Under the pieces are notes generated by a model, which saw nothing but the letters and a program-made list of their open reading frames with translations, made no database searches and had not been told where the DNA came from. Shown piece after piece: positions 24,733 to 32,934 of a stretch of 46,073 nt of DNA. The position numbers and the translations under genes are program-made. Source of the stretch: Clostridiales bacterium (GTDB lineage Bacteria > Bacillota > Clostridia > Oscillospirales > Oscillospiraceae). The stretch's first letter is position 1. Each line of letters begins with the position of its first letter. The stretch covers positions 1 to 46,073 of the forward strand of contig JALFXH010000082.1 in the NCBI GenBank assembly GCA_022786965.1, in the 5' to 3' direction.

Positions 24733-24747
24733 TGTAAATGCGTTACA
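24733..24747. promoter_or_regulatory. Candidate LacI operator in the lacI leader
   Basis: TGTAAATGCGTTACA has the same TGTAA/TTACA arms as the site at the operon promoter, but with a five-base centre. It lies 48 bases upstream of the lacI start and about 90 bases inside the predicted transcript, where a bound repressor could act as a roadblock. Confidence 0.55.
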
Positions 24748-24841
24748 TAGTTCAACCACGCATATAACCGGATTCTCACCCGAAGCCGTAGTGTTGGACG
24801 ACGCACCCTGTTACACAGTTGCCGGACTCTCTTCTGGAAAT

Positions 24842-24870
24842 ATTATACAGTATTGCCCGATCAAAGTCAA
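24842..24870 (-). promoter_or_regulatory. Promoter of the lacI operon
   Basis: On the minus strand TTGACT (24865-24870), a 17-base spacer and a perfect TATAAT (24842-24847) give a leader of about 150 bases before lacI. Confidence 0.7.
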
Positions 24871-24941
24871 GAAAAGAAGCACTTTTGGGCATACTGCATA
24901 AATCTCTCCCGGCAAGCACAGCAAATTACCGAGGATTTCTC

Positions 24942-24970
24942 AATTGTTTCATGTAATATTTGTGAAACAA
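24942..24970. promoter_or_regulatory. Inverted repeat in the lacI/operon intergenic region
   Basis: AATTGTTTCA and TGAAACAATT are perfect 10-bp arms separated by nine bases. The position, midway between the divergent promoters, suggests a second regulator site, but no regulator can be assigned. Confidence 0.4.
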
Positions 24971-25120
24971 TTATGAAAATTGTTACACGCCGACCCTGAT
25001 TTTTCGTAAAATGCGGCTACAAATCGACATACTTCAATATTTTATTATATATTTTGCATAAATTCGCTGTGCTATAATCGTAAATAATGCAGAATATGAC
25101 AGATTCTGGCAATTTGGGAG

Positions 25121-25149
25121 TTGCATTTTATGCCTCTCTGTGCTAGTAT
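25121..25149 (+). promoter_or_regulatory. Promoter of the catabolic/transport operon
   Basis: TTGCAT (25121-25126), a 17-base spacer and TAGTAT (25144-25149) place the start near 25156. An alternative TATAAT at 25073-25078 lacks a good -35. The LacI-type palindrome at 25153-25166 overlaps the predicted start. Confidence 0.65.
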
Positions 25150-25152
25150 CAA

Positions 25153-25166
25153 TGTAACCGATTACA
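25153..25166. promoter_or_regulatory. LacI-type operator of the catabolic/transport operon
   Basis: TGTAACCGATTACA has five-base inverted arms and the central CG typical of LacI-family operators. It begins four bases after the -10 hexamer, which is a position where a bound repressor blocks initiation. The divergent lacI gene is the obvious source of the repressor. Confidence 0.7.
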
Positions 25167-25205
25167 TCGGAACATTATTAAGGCTAGAATGGAGAGTTAA
25201 GCGAG

Positions 25206-26555
25206 ATGAACAGCTTTATCGTGGAAGAAAAGCAGGAGATTCCTGTATACGCCGAAGCAGATGTTCTGGTCGTTGGCGGCGGTCCCGCAGGCCTGTGTGC
25301 CGCTGTCAGCGCAGCAAGATGCGGCGCCAAGGTCATCCTGATGGAACGCTACGGCTATCTGGGCGGCATGGCAACGGGCGGCTTCGTGCTCCTGCTGGAC
25401 TGTCTGTGTGACGGCAAAGGCAATCTGGTGATCAAGGGTCTAGTGGAAGAAACCATCGAGCGTCTGAGAAAAGTCGACGGCATTATCGAACCGCCCAAAG
25501 AGGTTTGGGGCAGCGACAACATTGAGCAGATCATGAAGTGGCGCCGTTATGGCTCCACCGGCGGCGAGGATAAAATCGTTCGCTACAGCCCTGTTCTGGA
25601 TCCCGAAATGATGAAATGTGTGGCAAACGACATGGCAAGAGAAGCCGGCGTCCACCTGCTGTTCCACGCCTGGTTCTCCAAGGCATATGTGCAGGACGGT
25701 GCCGTGAAGGGCGCGATCTTCGATTCCAAGTCCGGCCGCATGGCAGTCCTTGCTAAGACTACCATCGACTGCACCGGTGACGGCGATGTGTTTGCTACCG
25801 CTGGCGAAGATTTCCGGATCGGCAACCTGCCTCTGGGCCTGGTATTCCGGGTCGGCAATGTGGATTGTGAGCGCGCCGAGAAATATCTGGAAGATCCCGC
25901 CACCGGCAAGAAAATCAACGACGACCTCAAGGCTCTGGGCGGCATCCGCGGCGGTTACAGTTTCGGCGAACTTCCTCAGGGCTTCTACATGCGCAGCAGC
26001 ATCGATAACGTTGTTTGGTTCAATAACACCACCGCAGGCAGCTCCATCGATATCCGGGATCTTGCCAAGGTGGAGGTCGAGACCCGCGACGCGATGCTCA
26101 AGACGCTGGCTTACTTCCGTGAAAACGTCCCCGGCTTCGAGAAAGCTGTGGTCATGGACACCTCTCCCCAGTTGGGTGTCAGAAGCAGCCGTATGCTGGA
26201 CGGCGAGTACATCATCACCCGCAAGGAGCTCCACGCCGGCGCTCACTTCGATGACCGTGTTGTTGTTGCTCAGCCCCCTTACCGTCAGTTCAATGTAGAC
26301 GACCCGCTGAAAGAGATCCCTTACCGCTGCTTCCTGCCGAAGAAGAACAAGGGGCTTCTGGTGTGCGGACGCTGCCTGTCCGGCGACTGGGGCGCCATCG
26401 AGATGCTCCGCGTCATCCCCACTGCCATGCTGATGGGTCAGGCCTGCGGCACCGCCGCCGCCATTGCTGCCGCAAAGGGCATCGATGTTAAGCAGGTGGA
26501 TGCAAAGGAAATCCGTGCTTCTCTGCGTGAGCAAAACGTATATATTCCCGAATAA
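25206..26555 (+). CDS. FAD-dependent oxidoreductase (FAD_oxidored family)
   Basis: A 449-residue flavoprotein. ADVLVVGGGPAGLCAAVSAA (residues 18-37) is the Rossmann dinucleotide motif, followed by ILMERYGYLGGMATGGF, a hallmark of the PF12831 group. TTIDCTGDGDVFATAG is the second FAD contact, and LLVCGRCLSGDWGAIEMLRV with GQACGTAAAIAA is the C-terminal FAD region. The substrate domain lies between. Members oxidise or reduce diverse substrates and are often found in sugar or organic-acid clusters. There is no signal peptide, so it should be cytoplasmic. It is the first gene of the operon, 43 bases ahead of the MaoC-like gene. The substrate is not predictable from sequence. Confidence 0.88.
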   Translation: MNSFIVEEKQEIPVYAEADVLVVGGGPAGLCAAVSAARCGAKVILMERYGYLGGMATGGFVLLLDCLCDGKGNLVIKGLVEETIERLRKVDGIIEPPKEVWGSDNIEQIMKWRRYGSTGGEDKIVRYSPVLDPEMMKCVANDMAREAGVHLLFHAWFSKAYVQDGAVKGAIFDSKSGRMAVLAKTTIDCTGDGDVFATAGEDFRIGNLPLGLVFRVGNVDCERAEKYLEDPATGKKINDDLKALGGIRGGYSFGELPQGFYMRSSIDNVVWFNNTTAGSSIDIRDLAKVEVETRDAMLKTLAYFRENVPGFEKAVVMDTSPQLGVRSSRMLDGEYIITRKELHAGAHFDDRVVVAQPPYRQFNVDDPLKEIPYRCFLPKKNKGLLVCGRCLSGDWGAIEMLRVIPTAMLMGQACGTAAAIAAAKGIDVKQVDAKEIRASLREQNVYIPE

Positions 26556-26598
26556 TTTTTGCTGAATTACCAACTATCTGTAGAAAGGATCGATTCAA

Positions 26599-27084
26599 AT
26601 GCCCGGTTATAAGTATTTTGAGGATTACACCATCGGTCAGAAGCAGACCACCAGCGGCCGTACCATGACCGAGGCGGATATCCGCCTTTTTATCGGCTGC
26701 TCCGATAACACGCACCCCGTCCACGTGGATGCTCAGTACTGTGAGAAGCATCCTTCCGTGACCGGCTGCATCCTCCAGGGCGACCTGATCCTTGGCGTTG
26801 CCGATGGCTTCTTCGCCAAGGAGATTACCCCCAGCAAGGTTCCTTCCATCCACTATGGTATGGACAAGGTTCGCTTCGTCAAGCCCACCTACCCTGGCGA
26901 CACCGTGCACTGCGAGACGGAGGTCGTGGGTCAGGACATTAAGAATGAGCAGTTCGGTGTCGTCACCTGGAATGTCAACGTCCTCAACCAGAGGGGCGAG
27001 ACTGTCATCTTTTACGTGGACAAGCAGTATATTGGCCGCCGCAGCTTCTTCGGTTCTGTCAACGACCCGAAGGACGAGGATTGA
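26599..27084 (+). CDS. MaoC-like (R)-specific hydratase/dehydratase
   Basis: A 161-residue single hot-dog-domain protein. MPGYKYFEDYTIGQKQTTSG and TMTEADIRLFIGCSDNTHPV followed by HVDAQYCE hold the hydratase 2 motif, with the catalytic Asp and His (D-x-x-P-x-H). GDLILGVADGFFAKE and VRFVKPTYPGDTVHCETEV are the other conserved MaoC segments. Such enzymes add water to, or remove it from, enoyl-CoA thioesters, including mesaconyl-CoA-like branched dicarboxylates. The gene ends three bases before the CoA transferase, which implies that the two act on the same CoA ester. AGAAAGGAT precedes the ATG. Confidence 0.9.
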   Translation: MPGYKYFEDYTIGQKQTTSGRTMTEADIRLFIGCSDNTHPVHVDAQYCEKHPSVTGCILQGDLILGVADGFFAKEITPSKVPSIHYGMDKVRFVKPTYPGDTVHCETEVVGQDIKNEQFGVVTWNVNVLNQRGETVIFYVDKQYIGRRSFFGSVNDPKDED

Positions 27085-27087
27085 TCT

Positions 27088-28284
27088 ATGGCAGGCGCAC
27101 TTGACGGCGTAAAGATTCTTGGCTTCACCCACTTCGCGCAGGGCCCTTTCGCTTTGCAGATGCTGGGCGACCTGGGCGCTGAGGTCATCAACATCGAGCG
27201 TCAGGGAAGCGGCGATTTCAACCGCCACTTCCAGCAGCTGGATAACCTGGGAGGCGAAGGTGTTTTCTTCCTGGCCATGAACCGCAATAAGCGGAGTATG
27301 TCCCTGAACCTAAAAGCGCCGGAATCCCGGGAGATCGTGGAAAAGCTGATTGCTCAGTCCGATGTCATTATGACAAACTACCGCGCAGGCGCACTGGACC
27401 GTCTGGGCTTCGGCTTTGAAGAAGCCAGAAAGATCAACCCCAGAATCGTGTTCTGCGAGGCCCTGGGTTACGGGAGCTCCGGCCCCTACGCCTCCCTGCC
27501 CGGTCAGGATCTGCTGGCTCAGGCGCTGTCCGGCCTGACAACCATGATCGGCCCGGACGAGGATGGCCGCCCGGTGGCAGGCGGCATCTACGAAGTGGAT
27601 GTTTATGGCTCCCTGATGCTGGTGATCGGCATGTTGTCCGCTCTGTACTATGCGAAGCAGACAGGAATCGGGCAGAAGGTATCCGTGGATCTGCTCAGCT
27701 CCGGCGTACATATGCAGTCTCAGGAGCTTGCCTACTTCCTTAATTCCGGGAAAGTCCCCCAGCGGGCACATAACCATTCCGGCCACGTCCTCCAGGCCTC
27801 TCCCTACGGTGTCTACAAGACAGGGGATGGCTGGATGGTACTTTCCACCAATGCCGGCGACAATCCCGCAATGCTGGGTGAATTGATTGGTTCTGATGAA
27901 GTCGCCCCGCTGATGACCGACAACGAAGCCAAAATGACCAATCGGGATCAGCTCCACACCATCATCGAAGGCCATCTGGTCCTCCAGCCTACCGAGTACT
28001 GGATTGAAAAGTTCAGAGCAGTCGGCATCTGGTGTGCCAAGGTGAATTCCTATGAAGATCTACCCAAAGATCCCCAGATCATCCACAACGGCATCATTAA
28101 GGAGATTGATCACCCTGTAGCCGGAACCTTCAAGGCCATCGGAACCCCCATCGAGTTCAGCGAAACACCCCCAACCATCCGCAGAACGCCTCCTGCGCTG
28201 GGAGAACATAACGATGAGATTCTACAGGAGCTTGGTTTCAGTGACGTGGATATCGAGCGTTTCCGCCAGGCAGGAATCTTCTGA
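27088..28284 (+). CDS. Class III CoA transferase (CaiB/BaiF family), first copy
   Basis: A 398-residue family III CoA transferase. LDGVKILGFTHFAQGPFALQ starts the domain; NRNKRSMSLNLK and VIMTNYRAGALDRLGFGF bind CoA; GSSGPYASLPGQDLLAQALS and GGIYEVDVYGS carry the catalytic Asp171 that forms the aspartyl-CoA anhydride. The C-terminus is IRRTPPALGEHNDEIL. These enzymes move CoA between carboxylic acids, for example formate/oxalate, carnitine, or branched C5 dicarboxylates. It lies three bases after the MaoC-like gene. A second copy of the same length at 38111-39307 shares 45 of the first 60 residues. It is presumably the activating step of the pathway. Confidence 0.93.
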   Translation: MAGALDGVKILGFTHFAQGPFALQMLGDLGAEVINIERQGSGDFNRHFQQLDNLGGEGVFFLAMNRNKRSMSLNLKAPESREIVEKLIAQSDVIMTNYRAGALDRLGFGFEEARKINPRIVFCEALGYGSSGPYASLPGQDLLAQALSGLTTMIGPDEDGRPVAGGIYEVDVYGSLMLVIGMLSALYYAKQTGIGQKVSVDLLSSGVHMQSQELAYFLNSGKVPQRAHNHSGHVLQASPYGVYKTGDGWMVLSTNAGDNPAMLGELIGSDEVAPLMTDNEAKMTNRDQLHTIIEGHLVLQPTEYWIEKFRAVGIWCAKVNSYEDLPKDPQIIHNGIIKEIDHPVAGTFKAIGTPIEFSETPPTIRRTPPALGEHNDEILQELGFSDVDIERFRQAGIF

Positions 28285-28339
28285 TCACAAACCGAATTCA
28301 TGGCAGCAATGTCTGAATAATAACAAGGAGGAAAAAAAC

Positions 28340-29575
28340 ATGAAAAAATTAATGGCAATGGAAATGGCTACCATCATGGTGCTGAGTCTGTTTGCAGGCT
28401 GCGGCGCCGGCAGCGCAGCTCCCGCAGCAACCCAGGCTCCCGCAGCAACCCAGGAAGCAGCTCCCGCAGCTCCCGCTGATACCGCTGCTGAAAAGATTGT
28501 GATCGGCGGCATCAACGACCTCACCGGCAACCGTTCTGTCACCGGCAACGCCATCAACAACGGCGTCACCCTGGCAATCGAAGAGATCAACGCCGCAGGC
28601 GGTGTCCTGGGCAAGCAGATCGATTACATCATCTATGACAACAAGAATGACGGTCAGGAGACCATCAACGCCTATACCCGTCTGGCCGATGTTGACAAGG
28701 CTTCCGCAGTCATCACTACCGACGCCAGCGGCATCTTCATGAGCCTGATCGAGGTCAGCACCGAAAAAGGCGTTCCCGTTCTGGGCATGCCTTCTGACCC
28801 CCGCGCTGTTATGGACACCGAGGGCACCGGCGAAGTGTATCCCTACTGCTTCCTGACCGGTCAGTGCAACGCTCCTCAGCAGGCTGCCATCATCGCTCAG
28901 TATGTCGCTGATAACACCGACATGAAGAAAGCCGCTCTGTTCTACGATCAGTCCAACGCCTACGCCGTGGCCTACATGAATGGTTTCCGTGATCTGTGGA
29001 CTTCCAAGGGCGGCGAGATCACCATCGAGCAGACCTGCAACGCCACTGACCAGGACTTCTCCACTCAGCTGTCCAAGATCAAGGCCAGCGGTGCCGAGTT
29101 CATCTGCACTCCCAACCCCACCGCTCAGCTGGTTATCATGGTTCAGCAGGCAGCGCAGCTGGGTCTGAACATTCCCTACGTCGGCGCTCAGGACATGAGT
29201 GATCCCTTCCTGTCCCTGCTGGACAACCCCGCCGTTGTCGGCAAGGCTTACTTCCAGTCCTCCGTCTACATGGGCGACTCCAGCTTGGACGACTTCTGTG
29301 CAAACTATGAAGCCCGCTTCGGTGAACCCGCCACCATCAAGGCTGTTAACGGCTACGACACCATGTACATTCTGAAGGCTGCCATTGAGGCCGCCGGTTC
29401 CGCTGACCGTGATGCCATTAAGACCGCTATGGAGAACAGCGTCACCAACCTGGATGTGCTGTGCACCAACAGCTACACCGAGGACGGTGCTACTCACTCC
29501 CCCAAGGATCTGGGCATGGCTGTCTATGAGATTACCGACGGCGTTCTGGAATACAAGACCTATTTACAGCCCTGA
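28340..29575 (+). CDS. Liv-type ABC transporter substrate-binding lipoprotein
   Basis: A 411-residue binding protein. The ATG at 28340 follows AAGGAGGAAA; an earlier in-frame start would overlap the CoA transferase. MKKLMAMEMATIMVLSLFAG and Cys21 form a lipoprotein signal, followed by an Ala/Pro/Thr-rich linker with a repeated AAPAATQ unit. The mature part has the type I periplasmic-binding fold of the LivJ group: IVIGGINDLTGNRSVTGNAI, NNGVTLAIEEINAAGGVLGK, IYDNKNDGQETINAYTRL and NGYDTMYILKAAIEAAGS. Homologues bind amino acids, short-chain amides, aromatic acids and other organic acids, so branched-chain amino acids cannot be assumed. Two permeases and two ATPases follow. Confidence 0.93.
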   Translation: MKKLMAMEMATIMVLSLFAGCGAGSAAPAATQAPAATQEAAPAAPADTAAEKIVIGGINDLTGNRSVTGNAINNGVTLAIEEINAAGGVLGKQIDYIIYDNKNDGQETINAYTRLADVDKASAVITTDASGIFMSLIEVSTEKGVPVLGMPSDPRAVMDTEGTGEVYPYCFLTGQCNAPQQAAIIAQYVADNTDMKKAALFYDQSNAYAVAYMNGFRDLWTSKGGEITIEQTCNATDQDFSTQLSKIKASGAEFICTPNPTAQLVIMVQQAAQLGLNIPYVGAQDMSDPFLSLLDNPAVVGKAYFQSSVYMGDSSLDDFCANYEARFGEPATIKAVNGYDTMYILKAAIEAAGSADRDAIKTAMENSVTNLDVLCTNSYTEDGATHSPKDLGMAVYEITDGVLEYKTYLQP

Positions 29576-29610
29576 GTTCAGATGAAACGTACGCATTAGA
29601 CACGTCTTTC

Positions 29611-29645
29611 AGCGGTAAGGTGCAGGGAAACCGCACCTTACCGCT
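29611..29645 (+). terminator. Intercistronic hairpin between binding protein and permease
   Basis: AGCGGTAAGGTGC and GCACCTTACCGCT form a 13-bp perfect stem with a nine-base loop and no T-run. Such a hairpin commonly protects the upstream message or partly attenuates transcription, giving more binding protein than permease. Confidence 0.6.
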
Positions 29646-29673
29646 CATTTGGTTCATGTGAAAGGACGAATCG

Positions 29674-30558
29674 ATGACTTACTATTACATTCAGCTGATC
29701 ATCAACGGAATCGCCCTCGGATCTGTGTATTCTCTGATTGCACTGGGCTTCACCTTGATTTTCAGCGTCCTGAAATTTTCCAACTTTTCCCACGGCGGCG
29801 TTATGGTTGTTTCCGCCTACTTTGCGTACATTGTCTGCCAAAACTGGAATCTGGGCTTCCTGCCCATGATCCTGGTCACAGTCCTGTTTGGCGGTCTGCT
29901 GTCCTGTCTGGCTCAGTTAGTGGGATTTGAGCGTCTGCGCAGAACCAAAGGCAGCTCCATGCTGTTCTTTGTTTCTTCCTCCAATCTTGGCACGCTGCTC
30001 CAGAATATCATCATTCTGATGTTTGCCTCCAGCTACTATTCCTACCCCTCCTTCTTCTCCAGGAGCTATTTCCAGGTCACCGAAAACCTGACCATCGCAG
30101 TCACCGACATGATCATGCTGGGACTGTCTGCGGCGGGTATTCTGATTCTGATGTACATTCTGTATAAGACCCGTATCGGCATTTCCATCCGTGCCCTTTC
30201 CATGGACAGCGATACCGCGAAGCTCATGGGTATCAACGTATCGCTGGTTATGGCGCTGACTTTCTTCATTTCCGGTATGCTTGCAGCCATTGCCGGTGTT
30301 CTGTGCGGTATGAAGTTCCTGCTGTATCCTCAGCTGAAGGACCTGGTCATGAAAGGTATGACCGCCTCCATTCTGGGTGGCCTGGGCAACATAAGCGGCG
30401 CGCTGTACGGCGGCCTGCTGCTGGGACTTCTTGAAGTGTTTATGACGAGCTTCGTCGGCTCCAGCCTGCAGCCCGCCTGCACATTCCTGTTTGCCATTAT
30501 TTTCCTGATCTTCCGTCCTCAGGGAATCAGCGGCAAATTCGTCAAAGAAAAAGTGTAA
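29674..30558 (+). CDS. Liv-type ABC transporter permease (LivH-like)
   Basis: A 294-residue integral membrane protein with about eight hydrophobic segments. MTYYYIQLIINGIALGSVYS and LIALGFTLIFSVLKFSNFSH are the conserved LivH start; GISIRALSMDSDTAKLMGIN is the cytoplasmic loop that contacts the ATPase, and GMTASILGGLGNISGALYGG is the conserved C-terminal motif. It forms half of the channel of a branched-chain-amino-acid-type importer, together with the next gene. GTGAAAGGACG precedes the ATG. Spacing to the next gene is 13 bases. Confidence 0.94.
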   Translation: MTYYYIQLIINGIALGSVYSLIALGFTLIFSVLKFSNFSHGGVMVVSAYFAYIVCQNWNLGFLPMILVTVLFGGLLSCLAQLVGFERLRRTKGSSMLFFVSSSNLGTLLQNIIILMFASSYYSYPSFFSRSYFQVTENLTIAVTDMIMLGLSAAGILILMYILYKTRIGISIRALSMDSDTAKLMGINVSLVMALTFFISGMLAAIAGVLCGMKFLLYPQLKDLVMKGMTASILGGLGNISGALYGGLLLGLLEVFMTSFVGSSLQPACTFLFAIIFLIFRPQGISGKFVKEKV

Positions 30559-30571
30559 GGAGGATGGTGAG

Positions 30572-31456
30572 ATGAGTTATACTGCAACAGTCATTCTCAA
30601 CGTGCTGATCATGATGGTGGCGGTTATTTCCATGTATATTCTCATGGGTCTGACCGGTATCTTCTCCATGGGCCAGGCATCTTTTATGTGTATCGGCGCT
30701 TACGCCGTCGGTATTCTCGCAACCAAATTCAACTTCCCGTTCCTTCCCTCTGTGATCATTGCCATTTCCGTCGGCATGCTGTCCGCATTCCTGGTAGGTA
30801 TCCCCATCATGAAACTCCGCGGAGATTACGTGGCAATGATAACACTGGCATTCGGCGAGGCCATAGTCGCTGTGCTGAACACGTTCAGCAACGTGACCGG
30901 CGGCGCCATGGGCATCAACCGCATCCCCAGAGATATCAACCTGCCCATCAGCTTCGTGATTGTATTTATGGTCATCTTCCTGGTACTGAACTTTAAAAAT
31001 TCCAAGTTCGGCCGGCAGTGTATCGCTGTAAAAAACGACCCGATTTCCGCCGCTTCCATGGGCATCAATGTAACCCGGATCAAGATGACGGCCTTCGTTT
31101 TTGCTGGCGGTCTCACTGCGCTGTCCGGTGCCATGGTAGCTTATGCCACGTCCTTTATTGATCCCAACTCCTTTGGCTCCGCCAAGTCCATCGAGTGGAT
31201 CAGCATCGTGTTCGTCGGCGGCATCAACAGTCTGTCCGGCTCCGTGGTGATGGCAGCGCTGTTCAGCATGCTGACCGAGGCTTTGCGCACCGCCAGCAAC
31301 CTGCGCACCCTGATTCAGTGTGTAATTATCCTGCTGATTATCAATTTCGTTCCCAACGGTCTGTTCGGCGAGCATGAATTCAAAGATATCTTCCTGTGGC
31401 TGAAGAAGAAAGTTATCGGCCACAATAGCAAAACCGTGAAGGAGGCAGGAAAATGA
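30572..31456 (+). CDS. Liv-type ABC transporter permease (LivM-like)
   Basis: A 294-residue integral membrane protein. LMGLTGIFSMGQASFMCIGA and YAVGILATKFNFPF are the LivM N-terminal pattern; MKLRGDYVAMITLAFGEAIV is the conserved LRGxYLAxxTLAF motif. FGRQCIAVKNDPISAASMGI is the ATPase-contact loop, and SIEWISIVFVGGINSLSGSV marks the C-terminal part. It pairs with the LivH-like permease. Its end overlaps the following ATPase start by four bases, so the two are translationally coupled. Confidence 0.94.
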   Translation: MSYTATVILNVLIMMVAVISMYILMGLTGIFSMGQASFMCIGAYAVGILATKFNFPFLPSVIIAISVGMLSAFLVGIPIMKLRGDYVAMITLAFGEAIVAVLNTFSNVTGGAMGINRIPRDINLPISFVIVFMVIFLVLNFKNSKFGRQCIAVKNDPISAASMGINVTRIKMTAFVFAGGLTALSGAMVAYATSFIDPNSFGSAKSIEWISIVFVGGINSLSGSVVMAALFSMLTEALRTASNLRTLIQCVIILLIINFVPNGLFGEHEFKDIFLWLKKKVIGHNSKTVKEAGK

Positions 31457-32232
31457 GCAGTATCCTGACTTGTCAAGATGTCTCCATCAACTTCGGCGGC
31501 GTGAAAGCCGTACAGAATGTTTCTCTGGAAATCCAGAAAGGCTCCGTAACCAGTATCATCGGCCCTAACGGCGCGGGCAAAACCACTTTTTTCAATATTA
31601 TTTCCGGTGTCTATAAGCCCACCAGCGGCAAGGTTCTGTTTGACGGAGACGACATCACCAATCTGTCCCAGCACGAGGTTTCCCGTCTGGGCATGGCCCG
31701 TACTTTCCAGAATATCCGCCTGTTCTCTCAGCTGGATAACGTCCGCAATGTGCAGTCCGCTCTGGATGCCCGGGCCAACTACACCATTTTTGAGGCGATC
31801 CTGGGACTGCCCAGAAAGCGTGCGGAGGACCGCAAGAACTTCGCGATCGCGATGGAATGCCTGGATCTGGTGGGTCTGAAGGAATTTGCCTTTGACCGTC
31901 CCAGCAGTCTGCCCTACGGTATGCAACGGAAACTGGAGCTGGCCAGAGCCCTGTCCTCCAACCCCAAGCTGCTGCTTCTGGACGAACCGGCCGCCGGTCT
32001 GAACCCCGTCGAGGTTGAAGACTTTATCCAACTGCTGCGTCGGATCAAAGATCAGCGGGATCTGACTATTCTGCTGATTGAGCACCGCCTGAAAGTGGTC
32101 ACCACCCTGTCTGACGAAGTGTTCGTGCTGAACTTCGGCGAACTGCTGACCCATGGCACACCTGAAGAAGTTCAGAACAACCCCAAGGTCATCGAGGCCT
32201 ACATGGGCGAGGATGAGGAAGAGGAGGAATAA
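31453..32232 (+). CDS. Liv-type ABC transporter ATPase (LivG-like)
   Basis: A 259-residue ABC ATPase. Walker A is GPNGAGKTTFF, the signature is the LivG-type variant LPYGMQRKLELARAL in place of LSGGQ, Walker B is LLLLDEPAAGLNP, and the switch His is in LLIEHRLKVV. The family insert between Walker A and the signature (RTFQNIRLFSQLDNVRNV) is present. It powers import together with the LivF-like subunit encoded three bases downstream. The C-terminus is a very acidic GEDEEEEE tail. Confidence 0.95.
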   Translation: MSSILTCQDVSINFGGVKAVQNVSLEIQKGSVTSIIGPNGAGKTTFFNIISGVYKPTSGKVLFDGDDITNLSQHEVSRLGMARTFQNIRLFSQLDNVRNVQSALDARANYTIFEAILGLPRKRAEDRKNFAIAMECLDLVGLKEFAFDRPSSLPYGMQRKLELARALSSNPKLLLLDEPAAGLNPVEVEDFIQLLRRIKDQRDLTILLIEHRLKVVTTLSDEVFVLNFGELLTHGTPEEVQNNPKVIEAYMGEDEEEEE

Positions 32233-32235
32233 GTC

Positions 32236-32931
32236 ATGCTGGAAGTGAAAAACATTTCCGTCAGCTACGGACATATTGACGCGCTGCACAACGTTTCAAT
32301 CAAGGTTCCCACCGGCAAGATCGTCAGCGTAATCGGCGCCAACGGCGCTGGAAAAACTTCCCTCGTCAACACCATTTCCGGACTGGTAAAGCAGACCAGC
32401 GGCGAGATCTTCCTGAACGGCGAAGCCCTGCCCAAAGCTTCCCACAAGATCGTGGAAAAGGGCGTTGTGCAGGTTCCGGAGGGACGCAAAGTATTTGCCG
32501 GCCTGTCCGTACAGGAAAACCTGATCATGGGCTCCAGTAAGCTGAAGAAGCCGTTCAAGGAGAAGGAAGCTGAGATCTACGAGATGTTCCCCATCCTTGG
32601 CCAGCGCCGAAATCAGCAGGCGGGCACCCTTTCCGGCGGTGAGCAGCAGATGCTGGCCATCGGCAGAGCCCTGATGAGCGAACCGGAATTCATCATGCTC
32701 GACGAGCCTTCCATGGGTCTTGCGCCCGTGATTGTCAAGCAGGTGTTCCGTATCATCAAGCAGATCAACGCCACTGGAACGACGATTCTGCTGATTGAGC
32801 AGAATGCCCGGCAGGCTCTGGGTATCAGCGACTATACCTATGTGCTGGAAAACGGACACATAACTCTCGAGGGTGTATCCTCTGATCTGCTGGCAGATCC
32901 TGCCGTTCAAAAAGCCTATCTTGGTGACTGA
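32236..32931 (+). CDS. Liv-type ABC transporter ATPase (LivF-like)
   Basis: A 231-residue ABC ATPase. Walker A is GANGAGKTSLVN, the Q-loop region is GVVQVPEGRKVFAGLSVQEN, which is characteristic of LivF, the signature is LSGGEQQMLAIGRAL, Walker B is FIMLDEPSMGLAP, and the switch region is ILLIEQNARQAL. It forms a heterodimer with the LivG-like ATPase. The gene ends three bases before the Gfo/Idh/MocA gene, which ties that enzyme to the transporter operon. Confidence 0.95.
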   Translation: MLEVKNISVSYGHIDALHNVSIKVPTGKIVSVIGANGAGKTSLVNTISGLVKQTSGEIFLNGEALPKASHKIVEKGVVQVPEGRKVFAGLSVQENLIMGSSKLKKPFKEKEAEIYEMFPILGQRRNQQAGTLSGGEQQMLAIGRALMSEPEFIMLDEPSMGLAPVIVKQVFRIIKQINATGTTILLIEQNARQALGISDYTYVLENGHITLEGVSSDLLADPAVQKAYLGD

Positions 32932-32934
32932 TTT

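Noticed and set aside
24808-24818. CTGTTACACAG as a third LacI operator
   Set aside because: Its half-sites do not match the TGTAA/TTACA arrangement of the two better sites.
25073-25078. TATAAT as the main promoter of the catabolic operon
   Set aside because: No -35 at suitable spacing; the promoter at 25121-25149 has both hexamers, a 17-base spacer and an adjacent operator.
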